A stretch of 64,000 nucleotides of DNA from Buttiauxella warmboldiae (GTDB lineage Bacteria > Pseudomonadota > Gammaproteobacteria > Enterobacterales > Enterobacteriaceae). A program made the position numbers and the translations under genes. Below are positions 28,697 through 40,353 of the stretch, one piece after another. The first letter of the stretch is position 1; every line of letters starts with the position of its first letter. The stretch lies in assembly GCF_003818135.1 (NCBI RefSeq), contig NZ_RPOH01000021.1:1-64000 (forward strand), written 5' to 3'. Under the pieces are notes generated by a model. That model had not been told where the DNA came from. It saw nothing but the letters and a program-made list of their open reading frames with translations, and made no database searches.

Positions 28697-30446
28697 TGTG
28701 ATAACTCACTTTAGTTTCCGGTTCCATGTGCGTTGCTCTGTTTTTCGTCTGCCCATCACGTTTTTTCAGCCAGCTGATGAGTATCACTGCAAAGAACCAG
28801 ATTGCGGCAATCAGCAGCGGGTAACTGTCTGGAATACCTGCAGTATTCGCAATACCCAGCGGTGACAGAGTGACGTAAAGACTGACCAGAGTGGCGAGCA
28901 TCATAACACTGGCGGTATTTGCATAGCGCCATTTTTCCATTGGAATAGACGCTGGACGAAGAGCGGGCTGGTAATCCTTACGTGGTTTTATCTTACCGAT
29001 AATCAACATGATAGAGATTTCTACCACGAATAAAATCCCCATCATATGGATGTAATGAATGGGTAACACCTTATCCAATCCTGAGAAGGTATAAATGCTA
29101 TAGGCGATGATATGGAAAACGAGGGCGAATTTAGCCGCCGACGCGGGAACCTGACGGTTAAGGAAACCAATCAGGATAATGGCGATTATCGGAATGCTGT
29201 AAAAACCGGTGAAGCGGCGCATCAGGTCGAATATTCCATTTGGCGTATTGAGCAGTAGCGGCGCAATGGCGATGGACACCAGCGAAAAGGCGATCGATGC
29301 GATTTTACCTACGCGCACCAGTTTCTTTTCATCCGTACAACCCGTAAGCGGGCCGTAGAGATCGATAACAAAGAGCGTAGCGCTGGAGTTAATAATAGAG
29401 TTGAAATGGCTAATAACTGTGCCAAAAATTGCTGCCGCAAACATCCCAATCAACCACCAGGGCAGTACGGTTTTAACCAACATAGGATAAGCAAAATCTC
29501 CGTGAGTCAGATTATTGCCAAACAGGTTTAATGCAATAAGCCCTGGCAATACCATGACCACAGGCACCAGAAGTTTAATGGCTCCTGCCAGCAATACGCC
29601 TTTCTGACTTTCCGCCAGTGATTTTGCGCCCAGCGTACGCTGAATGATCATCTGGTTTGTACACCAGTAGAACAGATTAGCGCACAACATCCCGGTAAAA
29701 ATTGTGCTGAAAGGAACGCTCGAGCCGCTGCTTCCGATGGCGTTGAGCTGTGCAGGATTGTTTCTGAGCAGCGTTTTCGCGCCCGCCAGGAACGAACCGT
29801 CACCGAGCATCACTAACCCCAGAATCGGGATCAGCAGGGCTGCGAGCAGCAGGATGACGCCGCTTATCGTATCTGAAACGGCTACCGCTTTAAGGCCCCC
29901 GGCAGTGGCATATAGCCCGCCCACTATACCCATCACCAGTGACAAAATGGCAATTGCCCAGGGATAGGAAATATTCAGGCTGTCATGAAAACTGAACATG
30001 GAATCCATCGTAATGGAGCCAAGATAAAGGCTGCATGGGTTTGCCATAATCGCATAACCGATGAGCAGCATAATACTCACCATGCGGCGAGTATTAACGT
30101 CAAAACGCTCTTCAAGAAATTGCGGCATCGTGGTAATACCGCGACGCAGATAGCGTGGCAAGAAGAAAATGGCCATGGCGATAGTGGCGACTGCCGCCGT
30201 GCTTTCCCACGCCATCCCGCTGATATCAAACTTGTAAGCATTGCCATTTAGCCCGACCAGCTGTTCAGCTGACAAGTTTGAGAGTAACAATGAACCCGCA
30301 ATGAAATACCCGGATAGCCCTCGTCCAGCCAGAAAAAAACCTTCTACACCTGATTCCGAAATTCCTTTAGTTTTCTGATATGAATATAGCGCTACGATTA
30401 TTAAAAAAAGAAAAAAAGTCGACAAAGTCACAAGGATCATGGCCAT
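28662..30446 (-). CDS. Sodium/solute symporter (SSS family, YidK/SglT-like)
   Basis: 594 aa from ATG 30446, preceded by GGAG at an 8-base spacing; a frame opens at 30473 without such a site. An inner-membrane sugar-type Na+ symporter with about 14 hydrophobic segments. Characteristic motifs: GFFLAGRGLSGYFIAGSLLLSNLSAEQLVGLNGNAY (split by family signatures) and FYWCTNQMIIQRTLGAKSLAE. It resembles E. coli YidK. It is divergent from the dehydratase operon and precedes the LacI gene; it likely imports the sugar degraded by that operon. An operator-like palindrome lies inside its first 20 codons. Confidence 0.92.
   Translation of the reverse strand: MAMILVTLSTFFLFLIIVALYSYQKTKGISESGVEGFFLAGRGLSGYFIAGSLLLSNLSAEQLVGLNGNAYKFDISGMAWESTAAVATIAMAIFFLPRYLRRGITTMPQFLEERFDVNTRRMVSIMLLIGYAIMANPCSLYLGSITMDSMFSFHDSLNISYPWAIAILSLVMGIVGGLYATAGGLKAVAVSDTISGVILLLAALLIPILGLVMLGDGSFLAGAKTLLRNNPAQLNAIGSSGSSVPFSTIFTGMLCANLFYWCTNQMIIQRTLGAKSLAESQKGVLLAGAIKLLVPVVMVLPGLIALNLFGNNLTHGDFAYPMLVKTVLPWWLIGMFAAAIFGTVISHFNSIINSSATLFVIDLYGPLTGCTDEKKLVRVGKIASIAFSLVSIAIAPLLLNTPNGIFDLMRRFTGFYSIPIIAIILIGFLNRQVPASAAKFALVFHIIAYSIYTFSGLDKVLPIHYIHMMGILFVVEISIMLIIGKIKPRKDYQPALRPASIPMEKWRYANTASVMMLATLVSLYVTLSPLGIANTAGIPDSYPLLIAAIWFFAVILISWLKKRDGQTKNRATHMEPETKVSYHNASEITTSSKT
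30384..30397. promoter_or_regulatory. Second LacI-type operator, within symporter 5' coding region
   Basis: Core TAGCGCTA at 30387-30394. On the minus strand it reads TAATCGTAGCGCTA, identical over 14 bases to the operator at 30604-30617 with its flank. The two centres are 220 bp apart. Confidence 0.7.
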
Positions 30447-30596
30447 GTAAGTGTCTCCGATAATACGTTTCACTTACTATCACATGCCTTTTAATCGGTT
30501 TGCACTCGGAAATATGCAAATTTTGAACAAGATTATGAAAACCTCATAATAAGTAGTGTTTATTAGACGTTGATCACAAAATTGGTTATCTGCACC

Positions 30597-30624
30597 TTGT
30601 TAATCGTAGCGCTACGAATATACC
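30597..30624 (+). promoter_or_regulatory. Promoter with LacI operator in the spacer, before dehydratase operon
   Basis: TTGTTA at 30597-30602 and TATACC at 30619-30624, 16 bases apart, form a plausible sigma-70 promoter. The perfect palindrome TCGTAGCGCTACGA (30604-30617) fills the spacer, so a bound LacI-type repressor would block RNA polymerase. Confidence 0.75.
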
Positions 30625-30656
30625 GTAAAGGCAACTACAGAACACAGGTCAGGATC

Positions 30657-32411
30657 ATGACATTCAACCAAACCAGCCTTAACCGACTTGAAATTTCACA
30701 GCTGCGCAGCCAGCGTTGGTATGCACCCGATACGATTCGCGCCTTTGCTCACCGCCAGCGTAGCCAACAAATGGGATTCAGCCGTGACGAATTTATGGGT
30801 AAACCAGTTATTGGCATCATCAATACCTGGAGCGATCTGAGCCCCTGTCATTCTCATCTGCGTGAGCGAGCAGAAGCGGTGAAGCGTGCGGTATGGGCTG
30901 CTGGTGGTTTTCCTGTTGAACTTCCAGCCCTGTCAGTGGGCGAAGTATTGGTTAAACCGACCACCATGCTTTATCGCAATTTCTTAGCGATGGAAGCGGA
31001 AGAATTACTGCGTCAGCATCCGGTTGACGGAGCTGTGCTGCTAGGGGGGTGTGATAAATCAACGCCAGCGCTGCTGATGGGCGCAATTTCCATGGATATT
31101 CCGGTGCTGTTTTGTCCGGCAGGGCCAATGTCTTCCGGCAAATGGCGCGGTCAAAAGACCGGTGCGGGCACCCATACCAAGAAATATTGGGATCAACTGC
31201 GTACCGGCGCTATCACGCAGCATGACTGGGTTGAGCTGGAAGGCGCGATGACGCGTTCCATTGGTACCTGTAATACGATGGGAACGGCCTCGACCATGAC
31301 ATCCATTGCTGATGCTATGGGGTTCATGCTTCCCGGAGCCAGCTCTATTCCTGCGGCAGATTCACGCCATGTGCAAATGGCGGCGCTATGCGGAAAAACC
31401 ATTGTGGATATGGTGTGGTACGACCATAAACCTTCCCGCTGGCTGACCCGTGACAACTTCCATAATGGCATCGTGGCCTATATGGCATTGGGTGGTTCAA
31501 CCAACGCAGCTATTCATTTGATCGCTATGGCTAATCGGGCGGGCATTACCCTGACGCTTGAAGATATGGAAGCGGTTGCCCGCGAAGTGCCTGTGCTGGC
31601 AAACCTGTTCCCATCAGGCGATCAGCTGATGGAAGAGTTTTTCTTCGCCGGTGGCCTGATGGCGCAGCTGAAGAAAATTTCACACTTCCTTAAACAGGAT
31701 GCGGTGGGTGTGCTCAATACGTCTGTTAGCCAGTGGATCTCTACGGCTGAATGCTACGACGACAACGTTATTCGTGGTCTCGATAATCCTGTTGTGCCTC
31801 TTTCTCAAGGCTGCGCGCTGACCGTGCTTAAAGGCAATTTATGCCCGAATGGCGCGGTAATGAAATCTTCTGCGGCAAAACCTGAGCTGCGCCAGCATCG
31901 TGGCCCGGCCCTTGTTTTCGATACCCACCAGGCATTGTCAGAACAGATCGATCGCCCAGACCTGGACATCACCGCAGACACGGTACTTATCTTGCGAAAC
32001 GCAGGGCCAGTGGGCGCACCGGGGATGCCGGAGTGGGGCAATCTGCCGATTCCGAAAAATCTGTTGCAGCAAGGTGTGACCGATATGGTGCGCATCTCTG
32101 ATGCCCGCATGTCTGGCACGCATTATGGCACCTGTATTCTGCATGTTGCTCCAGAAGCTGCGATTGGCGGGCCGTTAGCACTGGTCAAAACTGGCGACAT
32201 CATCGAATTAGATATTACGGCTGGCACGTTAAATATGCTGGTTTCCGATGAAGAGTTAACTGCTCGTCGCGCAAATCTTCAGCCAACACACCGTGTCTAT
32301 GGCCGTTCTTATGCCGCTCTTTACCAACAGCATGTCACGCAGGCCAATGAAGGCTGTGACTTCGACTTTCTTCAGTCCGGCAGCGACGTGCCGGAACCTC
32401 CTATTTACTAA
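30657..32411 (+). CDS. IlvD/Edd-family sugar acid dehydratase
   Basis: 584 aa from ATG 30657 (AGG just before; the frame opens at 30570 within the promoter region). Fe-S dependent dehydratase turning an aldonic acid into a 2-keto-3-deoxy acid. Cluster ligands are visible as Cys64 (WSDLSPCHSH), Cys132 (LLGGCDKSTPALLMGA) and Cys205 (GTCNTMGTASTM). The overall pattern is closer to pentonate/hexonate dehydratases (such as L-arabinonate type) than to IlvD of branched-chain synthesis. First gene of the catabolic operon. Confidence 0.92.
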   Translation: MTFNQTSLNRLEISQLRSQRWYAPDTIRAFAHRQRSQQMGFSRDEFMGKPVIGIINTWSDLSPCHSHLRERAEAVKRAVWAAGGFPVELPALSVGEVLVKPTTMLYRNFLAMEAEELLRQHPVDGAVLLGGCDKSTPALLMGAISMDIPVLFCPAGPMSSGKWRGQKTGAGTHTKKYWDQLRTGAITQHDWVELEGAMTRSIGTCNTMGTASTMTSIADAMGFMLPGASSIPAADSRHVQMAALCGKTIVDMVWYDHKPSRWLTRDNFHNGIVAYMALGGSTNAAIHLIAMANRAGITLTLEDMEAVAREVPVLANLFPSGDQLMEEFFFAGGLMAQLKKISHFLKQDAVGVLNTSVSQWISTAECYDDNVIRGLDNPVVPLSQGCALTVLKGNLCPNGAVMKSSAAKPELRQHRGPALVFDTHQALSEQIDRPDLDITADTVLILRNAGPVGAPGMPEWGNLPIPKNLLQQGVTDMVRISDARMSGTHYGTCILHVAPEAAIGGPLALVKTGDIIELDITAGTLNMLVSDEELTARRANLQPTHRVYGRSYAALYQQHVTQANEGCDFDFLQSGSDVPEPPIY

Positions 32412-32421
32412 GGAAATGATT

Positions 32422-33213
32422 ATGAATCCGTTTAAAGAAGCAATCGGTCACGGTCCGGTATTACTGGGGACCTGGATGATGACGGGCAGCGATACCGTGG
32501 CTGAAGCTATGGCGACAGTGGGCTTTGATTTTCTGGTATTGGATCAGGAACATGTTCCTGTTGATACGCTGGATGCAATACGAATTGACCGTGCCATTCG
32601 TGGTGTTAGCTCAACCACCACGCCGCTGTACCGTCTGGCATGGAACGATACCGTGCTGATCAAGCGTGCGCTTGATGGCGGTGCAACGTCACTAATGGTG
32701 CCGTTCATCAACACCGTTGAAGATGCAAAAAGGGCGGTGGAATCAGCTTACTATCCGCCGCTGGGTAAACGTGGTTTTGCCGCCGTACACCGTGCGTCAC
32801 GTTACGGTAGCAACCCTGATTTTATCCGCCAGGCGCGTGAAGATTTATGCCTTATCCTGCAGCTCGAAACCCCTGAAGCTATCGAAAATCTGGAGCAGAT
32901 TGCGGCTATTGAAGGTGTGAGTGGCCTGTTTATTGGCCCAGGCGATCTTTCGGCCTCAATGGGCTACCCGGGCAACCCTTCACACCCTGAAGTGCAGGCG
33001 AAAATCAAAGAAGGCATCGATAAGTGTAAAGCGCTGGGCGTGCCTTGCGGGATCGTTGGGGGCAACCCTGAACTCGCCAACAAATACCAGAGCATGGGTT
33101 TCCGCTTTGTCGCGCTCGGCTCTGACATGAGCTATTTACTGGCACGTGCCAAAGAGCAACTGGCCGCCATTCGTGGTGAAAAACTGACCGTTTCCGGTGG
33201 TGAGGTCTACTAA
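32422..33213 (+). CDS. HpcH/HpaI-family 2-keto-3-deoxy acid aldolase
   Basis: 263 aa from ATG 32422 with AGGA 7 bases upstream. Class II, metal-dependent aldolase that splits a 2-keto-3-deoxy sugar acid to pyruvate and an aldehyde. Motifs: LGTWMMTGSDTVAEAMATVGFDFLVLDQEH, PLYRLAWND, GATSLMVPFINTVEDAKRAV with the GKRG that follows, LQLETPEAIENLEQIAAIEGVSGLFIGPGDLSASMG (family signature with metal-binding Glu and Asp). It fits directly after the dehydratase in the pathway. Confidence 0.93.
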   Translation: MNPFKEAIGHGPVLLGTWMMTGSDTVAEAMATVGFDFLVLDQEHVPVDTLDAIRIDRAIRGVSSTTTPLYRLAWNDTVLIKRALDGGATSLMVPFINTVEDAKRAVESAYYPPLGKRGFAAVHRASRYGSNPDFIRQAREDLCLILQLETPEAIENLEQIAAIEGVSGLFIGPGDLSASMGYPGNPSHPEVQAKIKEGIDKCKALGVPCGIVGGNPELANKYQSMGFRFVALGSDMSYLLARAKEQLAAIRGEKLTVSGGEVY

Positions 33214-33214
33214 A

Positions 33215-34111
33215 GTGACTCCGCTTATCAGCCAATCCCAGGGGGATTTAACCCTGGTACTCGCGCCGGAACTTGGCGGTGCGATTGCCGCATTACGCTG
33301 GCGTGGATATGACATTTTGCGCCCGTTACCTGAAGAGGGTGAGCTGCGGGCCAACTTGTCAGGGTGTTTTCCGCTGGTGCCCTATTCCAACCGGATTGCC
33401 CAAGGGCGTTTCCTCTTTCAGGGGCAGCAGGTCACATTGAAGAAAAACTTCGGTGACCATCCTCATCCCTTACATGGGAATGGCTGGTTAAGCGCGTGGG
33501 AGCTGACAGCACAAACGGCAGATACGGTGACGTTGTCATTGCATCACGCAGCAGAAGGAGCTTCTTTTGAAGACTGGCCGTGGCCCTTTAAGGCAACTCA
33601 GGTCTTTGTTCTGACGGATAGCGGCCTGCAAATTACGCTGAGCATCAGCAACCTTGCAGGGCAGTCGGTTCCCGCAGGTTTAGGTTTTCATCCTTACTTT
33701 GCCAATGCGGCGGACTGCGAAGTGCAGTTTATCGCTCAAAAAGTCTGGCTGAATAACGACGATTCACTGCCAGCCAGTGAAGTCACGACGCCTGAATGCT
33801 GGAATTACGAGGTGTTTCGGCGCCCGCTTCCGGCCACTGTTGATAACTGCTTTACCCAATGGAGTGGCAGTGCCGTTGTGCGCTGGCCGCAGCGCAAAAT
33901 TCAGGCGCGAGTCTCTTCTCCTGACGCGCGTAATGCGGTGTTTTTCACCCCTGTAGCCGGGAAAAACTTCGTGGCTATCGAACCGGTCACGCATATCAAC
34001 AATGCCATCCATTTATTCCCGGTGGACGGTAAAGACCAGGCGATGAACCTGCTTGCGCCGGGCGAAAGTCTGTCTATCACGATGCATATTGAGGTTTCCG
34101 ATGATGAATAA
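33215..34111 (+). CDS. Aldose 1-epimerase (mutarotase) family protein
   Basis: About 298 aa from GTG 33215, with GAGG 9 bases upstream; other GTG codons precede at 33197. Galactose-mutarotase fold enzyme interconverting sugar anomers. Seen: GGAIAALRWRGYDILRP, CFPLVPYSNRIAQGRF, HPLHGNGW (active-site His), GLGFHPYFANAADCEV and FVAIEPVTHINNAIH with the likely catalytic Glu. It would supply the anomer used by the dehydrogenase. Its end overlaps the next gene. Confidence 0.92.
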   Translation: MTPLISQSQGDLTLVLAPELGGAIAALRWRGYDILRPLPEEGELRANLSGCFPLVPYSNRIAQGRFLFQGQQVTLKKNFGDHPHPLHGNGWLSAWELTAQTADTVTLSLHHAAEGASFEDWPWPFKATQVFVLTDSGLQITLSISNLAGQSVPAGLGFHPYFANAADCEVQFIAQKVWLNNDDSLPASEVTTPECWNYEVFRRPLPATVDNCFTQWSGSAVVRWPQRKIQARVSSPDARNAVFFTPVAGKNFVAIEPVTHINNAIHLFPVDGKDQAMNLLAPGESLSITMHIEVSDDE

Positions 34112-34978
34112 CCCGAGCGTACTTTTTGATTACGTCGGCCACTTGCCTGAATGCCCAACCTGGAGCGCGCCGGAAAGCAGCCTCTACTGGACGGATATTC
34201 TCGAAAAACAGATCCACTGCTACCACGTTTTAACGGGTGAACATCAGATTTTCCATTTCGATGAAGAAGTCGGCTGTTTTGCATTACGTGAACGCGGCGG
34301 ATTTATCGTGGCGATGCGCAGCGGTATTTATCTGACGGACGGCAGCGGGGCTATCCAGCAAAAAGTCTGTGATAACCCGAATAACCCTGCGCTTGCGCGC
34401 TTCAATGACGGCGGTGTGGATCAGGACGGGCGCTTCTATGCAGGCACTTACTGGGCTCCGCGTGATTTTAATGGTGCTTTACTTTGCCGGGTGGATGCTT
34501 CCCTTAAAGTTCGGGTGTTGCAATGCGACATTCTGGGAGCTAACGGCCTGGCATTTAGCGGCGATCGACAGTGGATGTATTCCACTGATACGCCGAATCA
34601 CGTTATGTATCGTACCGCATTGGATAGCGAAGGAAATCCTGGCGTGCGTCAGGTATTTAAAACCTTCCCGGTGGGTTCTGGTCGCCCGGATGGCGCGGCG
34701 ATGGATATTGAGGGCCACTACTGGACGGCAATGTTTGATGGCCACCATATCGCTCGCATTTCGCCCGCAGGAGAGATTGTAGAAACCTACAAGCTGCCTG
34801 TGCGCTGCCCAACGATGGTCTGTTTTGGTGGGCACGACATGAAAACCCTTTATATCACGACTACCCGGGAAAACATGACCGCGGATGAACTCGCGCAGCG
34901 TCCTCTTTCCGGCTCATTATTTACCCTGCAGGTCTCAGTTGCAGGTCTTGCCAAACCAAAATTTAAAGAGACAACAAA

Positions 34979-34982
<4 letters not shown>
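34101..34982 (+). CDS. SMP-30/gluconolactonase-family sugar lactonase
   Basis: 293 aa from ATG 34101 (a second ATG follows directly). Six-bladed propeller lactonase that opens the sugar lactone to the acid. Motifs: LPECPTWSAPESSLYWTDI with the metal-binding Glu, FNDGGVDQDGRFYAGTY, GANGLAFSGDRQWMYSTDT with metal-binding Asn, and PDGAAMDIEGHYWTAMFDG. It overlaps the epimerase by 11 bases and the next gene by 4 bases, so the operon is tightly packed. Confidence 0.93.
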
Positions 34983-36639
<1,657 letters not shown>

Positions 36640-36651
36640 AAGGAGAGAACG

Positions 36652-37548
36652 ATGGAATTCTTTACCTTTTTTACCCCCGACGGTTTGCAGCTGGAAACAT
36701 CCACGGCGATTATCGTTATCGCCCTGATGTTCATGTATACCTTTGTGGGAGTTTGCGCCGGGTTTGGCGGCGGGTTGACCACCATGCCGCTGATTACCTT
36801 GCTGCTGCCGGTAAAGATGGCAGCGCCAATGTCCGTTATTGTGGGTACCGCTACGGCACTTTACGCCACCTGGCTTTCACGCAAAGAAACTGACTGGAAA
36901 TCTGCCGCAGTGCTGATTGCCTTTTCTCTGTTGGGGATCCCGGTCGGGTTGTATGCGCTGTCCTATTTGCCTGACCATATAATGAAAGTGGGCCTCGGTG
37001 TCTTCCTGATCGTGTACTCATTTTACAGCCTGTTTATTCCACGTTTGCCGGTGTATGACAAACGCTGGATTGCGGCGCCAATGGGGGCGGTAGCAGGGGC
37101 ATTAGGCGCTGCGTTTTCAACTAACGGGCCACCGGTTGTTATTTACGGCATGCTGCGTAACCTTGGGCCAGCTGCATTCCGTGGCACACTGAATGCGTTC
37201 TTTACGGCGAATAACATTGCCATTATTGGTGGGCTGGCCACCGGTGGGATCCTGACGATTTCAACCATCAAGCTGGTGATGTTCTGCATCCCAACCATGA
37301 TCCTGGGGTCAATTGTTGGGCAATATGTTCACAAACGTATTCCCGTTAGCGTATTCCGTATTATGGTCTTTATTTTGCTGATTGCCTCCGGTGCGATGTT
37401 GATAAAAGGAGCAACAGGTCTGTCTGCACTGATGGTATTGGGCCCGGTATTTATCGTGCTGCTGCTGGCACAGTTACTGTTTGGTAAGAAAGTCGCGGCA
37501 ATTCGTGCTCAGGAAGAATTGCGTAAAGCGAGTGTGGATAAAGTATAA
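36652..37548 (+). CDS. TauE/SafE-family membrane exporter
   Basis: 298 aa, about 8-9 membrane segments. AGGAGAG is just upstream of ATG 36652. The TauE/SafE repeat motif is seen twice: GVCAGFGGGLTTMPLITLLLP near the N-terminus and GALGAAFSTNGPPVVIYGML in the middle. The family exports sulfite, sulfoacetate and other C2-C3 sulfonates or organic anions. As the last gene of a sugar-acid operon it may expel an end product. Confidence 0.9.
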   Translation: MEFFTFFTPDGLQLETSTAIIVIALMFMYTFVGVCAGFGGGLTTMPLITLLLPVKMAAPMSVIVGTATALYATWLSRKETDWKSAAVLIAFSLLGIPVGLYALSYLPDHIMKVGLGVFLIVYSFYSLFIPRLPVYDKRWIAAPMGAVAGALGAAFSTNGPPVVIYGMLRNLGPAAFRGTLNAFFTANNIAIIGGLATGGILTISTIKLVMFCIPTMILGSIVGQYVHKRIPVSVFRIMVFILLIASGAMLIKGATGLSALMVLGPVFIVLLLAQLLFGKKVAAIRAQEELRKASVDKV

Positions 37549-39125
37549 AAATATCAAGCGAATCTCTTCTTCGGAGGAGATTCGCACCAACTGATAGTAT
37601 TTACCGCTCTGGTTTTGCTGAAGAATATGATCAGGCTGCTATATGTCAGACATTCTGTGAAACGTAAGCCGACCCGAACCTACAACTGCGATCGTTACTC
37701 TCTGCATTTAAACAATAAAAATCACCTGGTAAAAAAGCGTTCATCGCAGGGGCCTTCGTTAGAGTAATAGAAGGGTTGGTGGGTTGATAAGTGATTTATT
37801 TGTTGTGGTTTAGCTGAACCTTACAATGGCGCGTTGATGAGCTTTGGGGATTATTTGACATTCTTGCTCCTCTTCTCAAAGAGCGGTAATCAGAATGGTG
37901 GGGTGGAGCAGGGGCGGATGTCATTTAGAAATAGTATTATCGCACCGACTAAACACCTCGATGAGATAAGATTTGGATAAATGAGTTTACTTATGGCAAT
38001 GTTTTGCATTGGCCGGTGAGTATGATGCAGAAGCCTAACTGTAAATGTCTCGGCTAACTCGAGATAACGGCATAATGCCTACGGCCATGTTTGATTTATC
38101 ACCGATTTAAAAGTTAGAAGGCTATTTAATACTTATATGTTTTACAATATAACTATTTTTAAAGGTGGTTACTCAAGGGGCAGAGGTTTTCTGTACCTCT
38201 CCGGGCCTCTATAAATATACCTGCCAGACACAACATATCCTCTTTTGGCCTTCAGTTTTGTTGATATGCTATAAAAGAAAGTATGGCATAAAAGATAAAA
38301 ACCTCAGCGAGTAAATACAGCTCATTTATAGCCCCTTATTGATGCTTAATGGTTTTGGTTAAGGCCGCCAGTATTGCCGTTCTGGTCTGGCCCACATTAC
38401 CCCTACAGAAAGTGCAGGGATACTATTACCAGCAAATTTACTAATACTGGCCTTCGCTTGCTGGGCATTAACCAGTTAAAGCTTGAAACCAGAATGGCGT
38501 CAATTGTTACTTATTGTAAACCATTAGGTAACAATTAATGTTAATTAAGATAGAGGTCATGCGCCATTAATTTTTTATTACCATATAAATCAAGTGGTAA
38601 TGAGGTTTATGTGAGTGTGGCAAGAGCTTTATAAATAATGAACAATAAACAGGTGGTATTAATAAATGTTAAATTTGTTCACTTCGTTGGAAAGATGAAC
38701 GAGATATAGCCGCGTTTTGTGCCGTGCTAACAATCAAAAGTGAGCATTGAAAACCAATAACAATAGTTATTATTAACTATGAAACTTATATCTTTAATGT
38801 TTATAAAAGAATATTCCAGACAACAAGAGTTAATTGATCTCTTGAAATTAAAATGATTTTTATCAATGACTTATGCTTATCATTGCCTTTTTTAGTTGCT
38901 TTTTTTTGTTGAAAATAGAGTTTGTCATTATTAATAAAATCTTTATTTTCGTGAAAAAATATGTATTTTAATAATGGAAAGGCAATGAATGGTCATGGCG
39001 TTGTGATTTACACTCGCCATGCCCCGGTTGTTTATTGAGCGCCACTATAAGAATGCAATTTTATAAAAGTTACTTGTTGAACTTGTTAATAGAAAATATT
39101 GTAAATACGATACTGGTGAAATGTA
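37549..39125. other. 1.6-kb region without a recognisable gene
   Basis: No frame above about 60 codons with gene character. The left end has a strong hairpin (37558-37585). The part at 38340-38530 is richer in G and C than its surroundings and could be a worn gene remnant. From about 38530 to 39125 it is strongly AT-rich with many A/T tracts. It separates the sugar operon from the regulators and looks like a site of past insertion or deletion; no tRNA or att repeat was found. Confidence 0.5.
37558..37585 (+). terminator. Strong hairpin at end of sugar operon
   Basis: GCGAATCTC (37558-37566) pairs perfectly with GAGATTCGC (37577-37585). The inner bases extend it by three pairs to a TTCG tetraloop. 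No T run follows, so it may terminate transcription weakly or protect the 3' end of the mRNA. Confidence 0.6.
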
Positions 39126-39716
39126 ATGAATGTTAATGAATGTTACTGCAATGGAGCATTTTTATTACAGGATGAAATAAAAAAATCTAATCACTCATGG
39201 TACGTTGAGAGAAAAAAGGGTCAAAGTCTTAATATATATGAACTAGGCGTTGTGGCATTTTTAGCTTCGGGTGTGGTTTCTATTTATAATAAGAAAACCG
39301 ATTTGTTAATCGTTGAGTTTCAGGCTCCTTGTATTATCGGTTTGTTAGCGCTGAAATACCCAGAGGAAAGTTTTTATGTAGTAACGAAAACTACCTGCCA
39401 GATTCACTCCATTAAACTTGAAGATGTAAGAAAAATTATTGTCGACAAAAAACTGTGGGGAGCTGTTTTTAATATCATTTCTGCACACTTATATCATTAT
39501 ACTAAAATAGAATGTATTTTTAATAAAAAGAGTGCGATGGATATCGTACTGGAAAGTATAAACTATATAAACGAATTATCACCAGGTTCCAGAAAAAACA
39601 TATCATTATATAATTTTATTCTATCGCGCTGCACCATGTCACGCAGCGCGATATATAATGAAATAAAAAAACTAGGTTTAGAAAAAACAATAATTAATAG
39701 AGGGATAATAAAGTAA
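39126..39716 (+). CDS. IprA/YaiV-like winged-helix regulator, copy 1
   Basis: 196 aa; GGTGA sits 6 bases before ATG 39126. The N-terminal half resembles a cyclic-nucleotide-binding-like barrel of the IprA/YaiV type (YVERKKGQSLNIYELGVVAFLASGVVSIY, APCIIGLLAL), and the C-terminus is a helix-turn-helix (FILSRCTMSRSAIYNEIKKLGLEK). It is probably a DNA-binding regulator; its target is unknown. Low G+C compared with the sugar operon. A paralogue follows 44 bases downstream. Confidence 0.72.
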   Translation: MNVNECYCNGAFLLQDEIKKSNHSWYVERKKGQSLNIYELGVVAFLASGVVSIYNKKTDLLIVEFQAPCIIGLLALKYPEESFYVVTKTTCQIHSIKLEDVRKIIVDKKLWGAVFNIISAHLYHYTKIECIFNKKSAMDIVLESINYINELSPGSRKNISLYNFILSRCTMSRSAIYNEIKKLGLEKTIINRGIIK

Positions 39717-39759
39717 TTTATCCTGATGAAAGACTTTTAGCTTTATCTGGGGATTAGGT

Positions 39760-40353
39760 ATGTCATATAATACATCTGTAAAAAAATTGGGTGAGGCTAT
39801 TTCATCCAGTGCATTAGCGGTTTCTTGTTCAGCGAAAAAGAAACAAAGGATAAACTGGAGCGCGTCGACAGGGATCAGGTATCTCAAAAAAGGCACCATC
39901 TCTGTTTATCGCATTGATAACGGTGTGAAATTATTTACATTATCAGCTCCTTATATTCTTGGCCTACCGCTCATGCGGGCACCTAAGGTCACCGACTTTT
40001 ATCGCTGTGATACGGATTGTGAATTTTCGGTGGTTTCCGTAGATGAAGCCGATAGAATATTTAACGAATCCGATTTATGGGAGCATGCTATAGAAGTTAT
40101 GTCGTTTCATAAGGGCAGTTTCTTTTCCAGAAGCGCAATTATGACAACAAATAACTCCGATCAAATTGTTTATGAAAGCCTCAAAGTAATTCATGATATG
40201 AAAGAGATTGAAAAAAATAAAACTTCCATTTATTCATTTATTATGGAGCGGTACCCCATATCTCGGGGAACGATTTATAAAATAGTAAATAAACTGGTTC
40301 ATGCCGGTGAAATTGAAATTGAACGAGGGCATTTAATAAGAATGAATGCATAA
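39760..40353 (+). CDS. IprA/YaiV-like winged-helix regulator, copy 2
   Basis: 197 aa. Same layout as the preceding gene: a barrel part (IRYLKKGTISVYRIDNGVKLFTLSAPYILGLPLM), then an HTH (IYSFIMERYPISRGTIYKIVNKL) with a basic end. The two are clearly paralogous but not recent copies, because identity is low outside the shared motifs. They are probably co-transcribed. Their control target is not evident; nothing else is read in the same direction next to them. Confidence 0.75.
   Translation: MSYNTSVKKLGEAISSSALAVSCSAKKKQRINWSASTGIRYLKKGTISVYRIDNGVKLFTLSAPYILGLPLMRAPKVTDFYRCDTDCEFSVVSVDEADRIFNESDLWEHAIEVMSFHKGSFFSRSAIMTTNNSDQIVYESLKVIHDMKEIEKNKTSIYSFIMERYPISRGTIYKIVNKLVHAGEIEIERGHLIRMNA

Noticed and set aside
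30540..30580. CRP site around TGATCACAA before the dehydratase operon
   Set aside because: Only one half-site (TCACA) is good; the other matches 3 of 5.
37600..38300. tRNA or attachment site at the edge of the accessory region
   Set aside because: No cloverleaf or direct repeat could be found by eye.
38340..38530. Possible gene remnant in the gap
   Set aside because: Frames are broken and I recognise no protein family; kept only as a note in the gap entry.
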